A DNA stretch of 64,000 nucleotides. Origin: Scytonema hofmannii PCC 7110 (GTDB lineage Bacteria; Cyanobacteriota; Cyanobacteriia; Cyanobacteriales; Nostocaceae). The DNA lies in assembly GCF_000346485.2 (NCBI RefSeq), contig NZ_KQ976354.1, positions 2,077,221-2,141,220 of the forward strand, read 5' to 3'. The position numbers and the translations under genes were made by a program. The stretch's first letter is position 1. Each line of letters opens with the position of its first letter. Below, in pieces: positions 60,963 through 64,000 of this stretch. Under the pieces are notes generated by a model. It ran no database searches. It was not told where the DNA came from and saw only the letters and a program-made list of their open reading frames with translations.

Positions 60963-62300
60963 ATGGAAAACTGGCAAGCATTCATCAGTATTCTCACATT
61001 TATAAGTGTTATAATCTTAGTCATGACAGAGTGGGTAAACTTGACAATTGCTGCCTTATTAGGAGCGTTGTTATTAGTTTTTACTAATGTCATGACTTTA
61101 GAAGACGCTGTTAGCTATATTGGCAACAGTCACGGAACATTAGGTTTGTTCTTTGGAGTCATGGTGCTAGTCAGAGCATTTGAACCTACGAAGATTTTTG
61201 AATACCTTGCAACTCAAATAGTCATCCTTGCAAAAGGTAAAGGCAATCGTCTGTTACTAGGAATTGTAGGAATTACCACTCCTATTTGTGCTGTTTTGCC
61301 AAATGCTACTACAGTTATGCTATTAGCACCTTTAATTCCACCAATTGCAGAGGAAGTTGGAGTTAATTTTGTACCGTTGCTTATCCTTATGGTGTTTGTA
61401 GCTAATAGTGCAGGGCTACTCACAATAGTTGGAGATCCGGCTACTTTTATTGTCGGTGACGCAATTAATATCAGCTTTACAGATTATCTCTGGCGCTTGA
61501 GTTTGGGAGGAGCGATCGCGATTATTATTATAGTAGCAATATTACCATTGCTCTTTCGTAAAATCTGGAAAACCAAGCTAGAAAACCTCGAACAGCTACC
61601 ACATCCTCAAATAAACCATCCACGAGTTTTAACAATAGGTGGATTCATAGTTGCTTTCGTGTTAGTCTTTTTTGTTGCGGGAGAGTATTTGCCAGTTCCG
61701 GTATCACCTGCTGCTGTTGCTTTGTTAGGAGCTGCTCTAGCAATGCTTTTATCTCATCAAAGCAAAATTGACACAGTCAACAACATACTACGAGATGTAG
61801 ATTGGAGTACTTTAATCTTCTTTATGAGTATTTTTGTACTGATTGGTGGCTTAGAAAAAACTGGCGTTATCAACAGTTTATCTGGATTATTAGCAGCTAT
61901 TTTAGGGAAAAACATTTTTATTGGTTCTTTATCTCTCGTCTTTTTCATTGGTTTGCTATCTAGCGTTGTTCCCAATATTCCACTCGTTGTAGCAATGGTG
62001 CCATTACTCAAACAATACGTTGTTAATGTTGGATTGGCACCAACTGAAGTTTTAGCACAAAATTTTCAGGGGCAATTTCCTCCAGAGGTGCTGCCACTTT
62101 TTTACGCTATGATGTTTGGTGCGACTTTGGGAGGCAATGGGACTTTAGTCGGTGCATCAGCCAACATCGTTGCTGCAGGAATTGCCGAACAACACGGGCG
62201 TCGCATCTCATTTAAAACTTTTTTACATTACGGTTTGCCAGTGATGCTGTTACAACTTATAGGTTCTGCTTTATATATGCTATTTCGTTTTTTGCTTTAA
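60963..62300 (+). CDS. SLC13 / ArsB-NhaD superfamily ion transporter
   Basis: 445 residues with about eleven hydrophobic segments. Two halves each carry an Asn/Pro-containing re-entrant motif: VLPNATTVMLLAPLIPPIAEE near residue 115 and VPNIPLVVAMVPLL near 340, with GNGTLVGASANIVAAG near 400. These are the paired helical-hairpin motifs of the ion transporter superfamily (Na+/H+ antiporter NhaD, arsenite permease ArsB, SLC13 carriers). The substrate is not certain; sodium/proton exchange or an anion is plausible. It follows the riboswitch-controlled stress protein after a terminator. Confidence 0.85.
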   Translation: MENWQAFISILTFISVIILVMTEWVNLTIAALLGALLLVFTNVMTLEDAVSYIGNSHGTLGLFFGVMVLVRAFEPTKIFEYLATQIVILAKGKGNRLLLGIVGITTPICAVLPNATTVMLLAPLIPPIAEEVGVNFVPLLILMVFVANSAGLLTIVGDPATFIVGDAINISFTDYLWRLSLGGAIAIIIIVAILPLLFRKIWKTKLENLEQLPHPQINHPRVLTIGGFIVAFVLVFFVAGEYLPVPVSPAAVALLGAALAMLLSHQSKIDTVNNILRDVDWSTLIFFMSIFVLIGGLEKTGVINSLSGLLAAILGKNIFIGSLSLVFFIGLLSSVVPNIPLVVAMVPLLKQYVVNVGLAPTEVLAQNFQGQFPPEVLPLFYAMMFGATLGGNGTLVGASANIVAAGIAEQHGRRISFKTFLHYGLPVMLLQLIGSALYMLFRFLL

Positions 62301-62322
62301 AAATTTACAGAATGCACATAGT

Positions 62323-62488
62323 AGGGGAGCATCCCATTTTGGCACTCTTACCATTCTGCCCTCACCCCCAACCCCTCTCCCAGTTTGTTCGAGGGGAGTA
62401 AGCCATACTCTTATTCCCCTTCTCCCCACGGGAGAAGGGGTTAGGGGATGAGGGTAAGTAAGGTTTTTGCACATTTGGGATGCTCCCC
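62323..62488. mobile_element. 166-base MITE with 13-bp terminal inverted repeats
   Basis: GGGGAGCATCCCA (62323-62335) and TGGGATGCTCCCC (62476-62488) bound the element. Both sides carry the direct repeat ATAGTA (62317-62322 and 62489-62494). The interior holds further inverted pieces (TGCCCTCACCCCCAACCCC and GGGGTTAGGGGATGAGGG), so the whole folds into a long stem. No gene is inside. Confidence 0.8.
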
Positions 62489-62494
62489 ATAGTA

Positions 62495-62757
62495 GAGCGG
62501 TTGTATCGCTTACTATGTTGTGCTTATGCAATAAATTTAAAAAAATTATTAAAAAATAATATATTTAAAAAACGGATCTAAAGCGGTAGCGGTTAACTTC
62601 CTTTACAAAATAATGATTACAAGAAGAGCACTACTTGAGTAAAAATGCTAACCTACGGAGTAGGCATAGATTGAAGTGTCAAGTAAGTACCAATTGCGGC
62701 ATCAGTATGTTAAAACAGCTAAGAGTAAAGTTAGTTACAGATTAAAGGATGTCATCT
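62495..62757. other. AT-rich promoter region
   Basis: An A/T-rich tract (62530-62575) and 180 more bases with no gene precede the coiled-coil gene. An AAGGA site at 62745-62749 decides its start. Confidence 0.4.
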
Positions 62758-63363
62758 ATGAACCCCTCTGAATCAGAACAAAACAACTATCACAAAACAG
62801 AGTCAGATCGATCGGGTTTAAACAACAATATCAATAAGTCATTATTTGGTGGTGGAGATATTGCAGAAGGTAATAATCTAACTAAGGTTAGAGATATTCT
62901 TTTTGGCACTCAAATGCGGGAAGTAGAAAAAAGGTTTGCCCGCTTAGAAGAGCGTTTGGGGAAAGAATGCGCTGACCTTAGAGAAGAGACAAAAAACCGT
63001 TTAGATTCTCTAGAAACCTATATTAAAACTGAAGTAGAATCTCTATCTGAGCGAATTAAAAATGAACAGGGAGAACGCGGTGAATCTTTGAAGTCACTGG
63101 CTGAAGAAAATAGAAATTTAACCACATCGTTAGAAAAAAAACTCAATCAATTTGAGGAACAAACTAATAATAACCACCGGGAGATTCGCGAGCAGATTCT
63201 TAACCAATCCAAAAAACTACAGGATGATATTCGGGAAAAATATGAAGAGATTACGGCTTTGTTACAACGGGAAACTCAAGAACTTCAAATTGAGAAAATC
63301 GACCGTAACGCCTTAGCTGCTCTTTTCTCGGAACTAGCCATCCGCTTAAATTCAAATCAGTGA
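62758..63363 (+). CDS. Coiled-coil protein next to an OmpA-family gene
   Basis: 201 residues from ATG 62758, chosen because AAGGA lies 8 bases upstream; an ATG three codons earlier overlaps that site. After a polar N-terminus, residues about 45-185 are a long charged coiled coil (REVEKRFARLEERLGKECADLREET, then heptads to the end). No signal peptide and no enzymatic motif. It is 31 bases before the OmpA-family gene, and in cyanobacteria genes of this sort are commonly paired with it. A structural or regulatory partner role is likely, from context. Confidence 0.7.
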   Translation: MNPSESEQNNYHKTESDRSGLNNNINKSLFGGGDIAEGNNLTKVRDILFGTQMREVEKRFARLEERLGKECADLREETKNRLDSLETYIKTEVESLSERIKNEQGERGESLKSLAEENRNLTTSLEKKLNQFEEQTNNNHREIREQILNQSKKLQDDIREKYEEITALLQRETQELQIEKIDRNALAALFSELAIRLNSNQ

Positions 63364-63367
63364 CCAG

Positions 63368-63402
63368 TGACAAATGACAAATGACAAATGACAAATGACA
63401 AA
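63368..63402. repeat. Five tandem TGACAAA heptamers containing the next gene's start codon
   Basis: Five perfect copies bridge the stop of the coiled-coil gene and the ATG at 63395. Every unit junction contains ATG, each in a different frame because 7 is not a multiple of 3. The complementary TTTGTCA heptamers are near 31573-31592. Confidence 0.85.
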
Positions 63403-64000
63403 TGAATTAAATGAACTTCGTTCTTTGCTTTTTGGTCTTGAACCACAAGAATTAGAGAAAATATACGCGAGATTAGACAACCCAAAGATAACAGCAGAAG
63501 ATCTCAGCCGATTGCTACCAGAAGCAGCACAGCGTGCAGAAGATAAGGAATTGAGCGATGCCATGGTTCCTACTGTTGAGCATGCCATTCACGCTTCTGT
63601 TCAAAAAGACCAAGATGTTCTTGCAACTGCGATTTTTCCTATTGTGGGACCTGCTACCCGTAAAGCAGCGATCGCAGTTGTCGAAGAGATGATTCAATCC
63701 TTGGATAACACTTTGGAATTTGGCTTATCCCCAAAGAGTTTAAAGTGGAGAATAGAAGCGATAGTGACTGGGAAAACATTTGCCCAGATTGTGCTGCTTC
63801 GGACTTTGGTATATCGAGTGGAACAGGTTTTCCTAATTCATAAAAAAAATGGCTTGCTGCTACAACATATAGTCGCACTACAGGTAGCAATTCAAGATCC
63901 AGATTTAGTTTCAGCAATGTTGACGGCTATTCAGGATTTCGCCAAAGACTCTTTCAACACAAACAAAGAAGATGCTCTCCATAGTTTGTACTTTGGAGAA
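63395..64000 (+). CDS. Cyanobacterial OmpA-family protein, N-terminal part
   Basis: At least 202 residues, continuing beyond the window. The start MTNELNELRSLLFG is set by the only in-frame ATG after the heptamer repeat. The visible part matches the long N-terminal region of cyanobacterial OmpA-like proteins: LSRLLPEAAQRAEDKELSDAM, PTVEHAIHASVQKD, AIFPIVGPATRKAA, LKWRIEAIVTGKTFAQIVLL and VYRVEQVFLIHKKNGLLLQH. The peptidoglycan-binding OmpA domain would lie downstream. The N-terminal function is unknown. It is probably translated with the coiled-coil gene. Confidence 0.8.
   Translation, partial: MTNELNELRSLLFGLEPQELEKIYARLDNPKITAEDLSRLLPEAAQRAEDKELSDAMVPTVEHAIHASVQKDQDVLATAIFPIVGPATRKAAIAVVEEMIQSLDNTLEFGLSPKSLKWRIEAIVTGKTFAQIVLLRTLVYRVEQVFLIHKKNGLLLQHIVALQVAIQDPDLVSAMLTAIQDFAKDSFNTNKEDALHSLYFGE

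Overview
The window looks like the chromosome of a filamentous, probably heterocyst-forming cyanobacterium. It has many HIP1 octamers (GCGATCGC), heptanucleotide tandem repeats (TGACAAA, ACTAACA and TTAGTAG types), CHASE2, AAA-like and CHAT proteins, a two-partner secretion locus with a DUF928 gene, and an OmpA-family gene of cyanobacterial type. Gene assignments rest on motifs and family memory; no database search was possible.

Region 1-10 kb holds DUF2231 membrane genes, a glutamine-amidotransferase-like protein, a MscS channel, a CHASE2-Ser/Thr kinase, a decayed parA and a vMAP/AAA-like NTPase. A relic of the 5' end of hemE sits just before the biosynthetic cluster.

Region 10.2-27.3 kb is the centrepiece, a compact lipopeptide-type cluster on the + strand. 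It encodes a fatty acyl-AMP ligase fused to an ACP, a cytochrome P450, a 2984-residue megasynthase (KS-AT-ACP-aminotransferase-Cyc-like-A-PCP-TE), an MFS exporter and a CARDB-vanadium haloperoxidase. A serine acetyltransferase (cysE) follows. The adenylation pocket reads DLYNLSLIWK, the classical cysteine code, and CysE makes the cysteine precursor. The predicted core product is a beta-amino fatty acid joined to one cysteine, as a free thiol or a thiazoline. The heterocyclization motif is altered, so the ring-forming step is the open question.

Region 27.5-32.1 kb has a ferric-reductase-like membrane protein, a WD40 protein, a Nit-type hydrolase and a GST. It ends with relics of an AMP-ligase and a KAS II beside an intact ACP-containing protein.

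Region 32.3-55.5 kb is rearranged. It holds a GH18 chitinase with FG-GAP repeats, an AAA-CHASE2 protein, and a minus-strand tpsB-tpsA-CHAT-DUF928 locus. Three mobile elements have broken into it: a Tn3-family derivative with perfect 5-bp target duplications, an IS605-type TnpB element inside a flavodoxin gene carried by that Tn3 element, and a TnpB-like element between tpsA and the CHAT gene. An IS607 TnpA relic lies beside a histidine kinase that has lost the end of its ATPase domain.

Region 55.8-62.3 kb has two RNA leaders resembling ydaO/yuaA (c-di-AMP) riboswitches. One precedes an NrtB-NrtA-NrtD-like ABC transporter and the other a universal-stress-like protein followed by an ArsB/NhaD-type ion transporter, which suggests osmotic or ion control. 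A MITE with clear target duplication, a coiled-coil protein and the start of an OmpA-family gene end the window.
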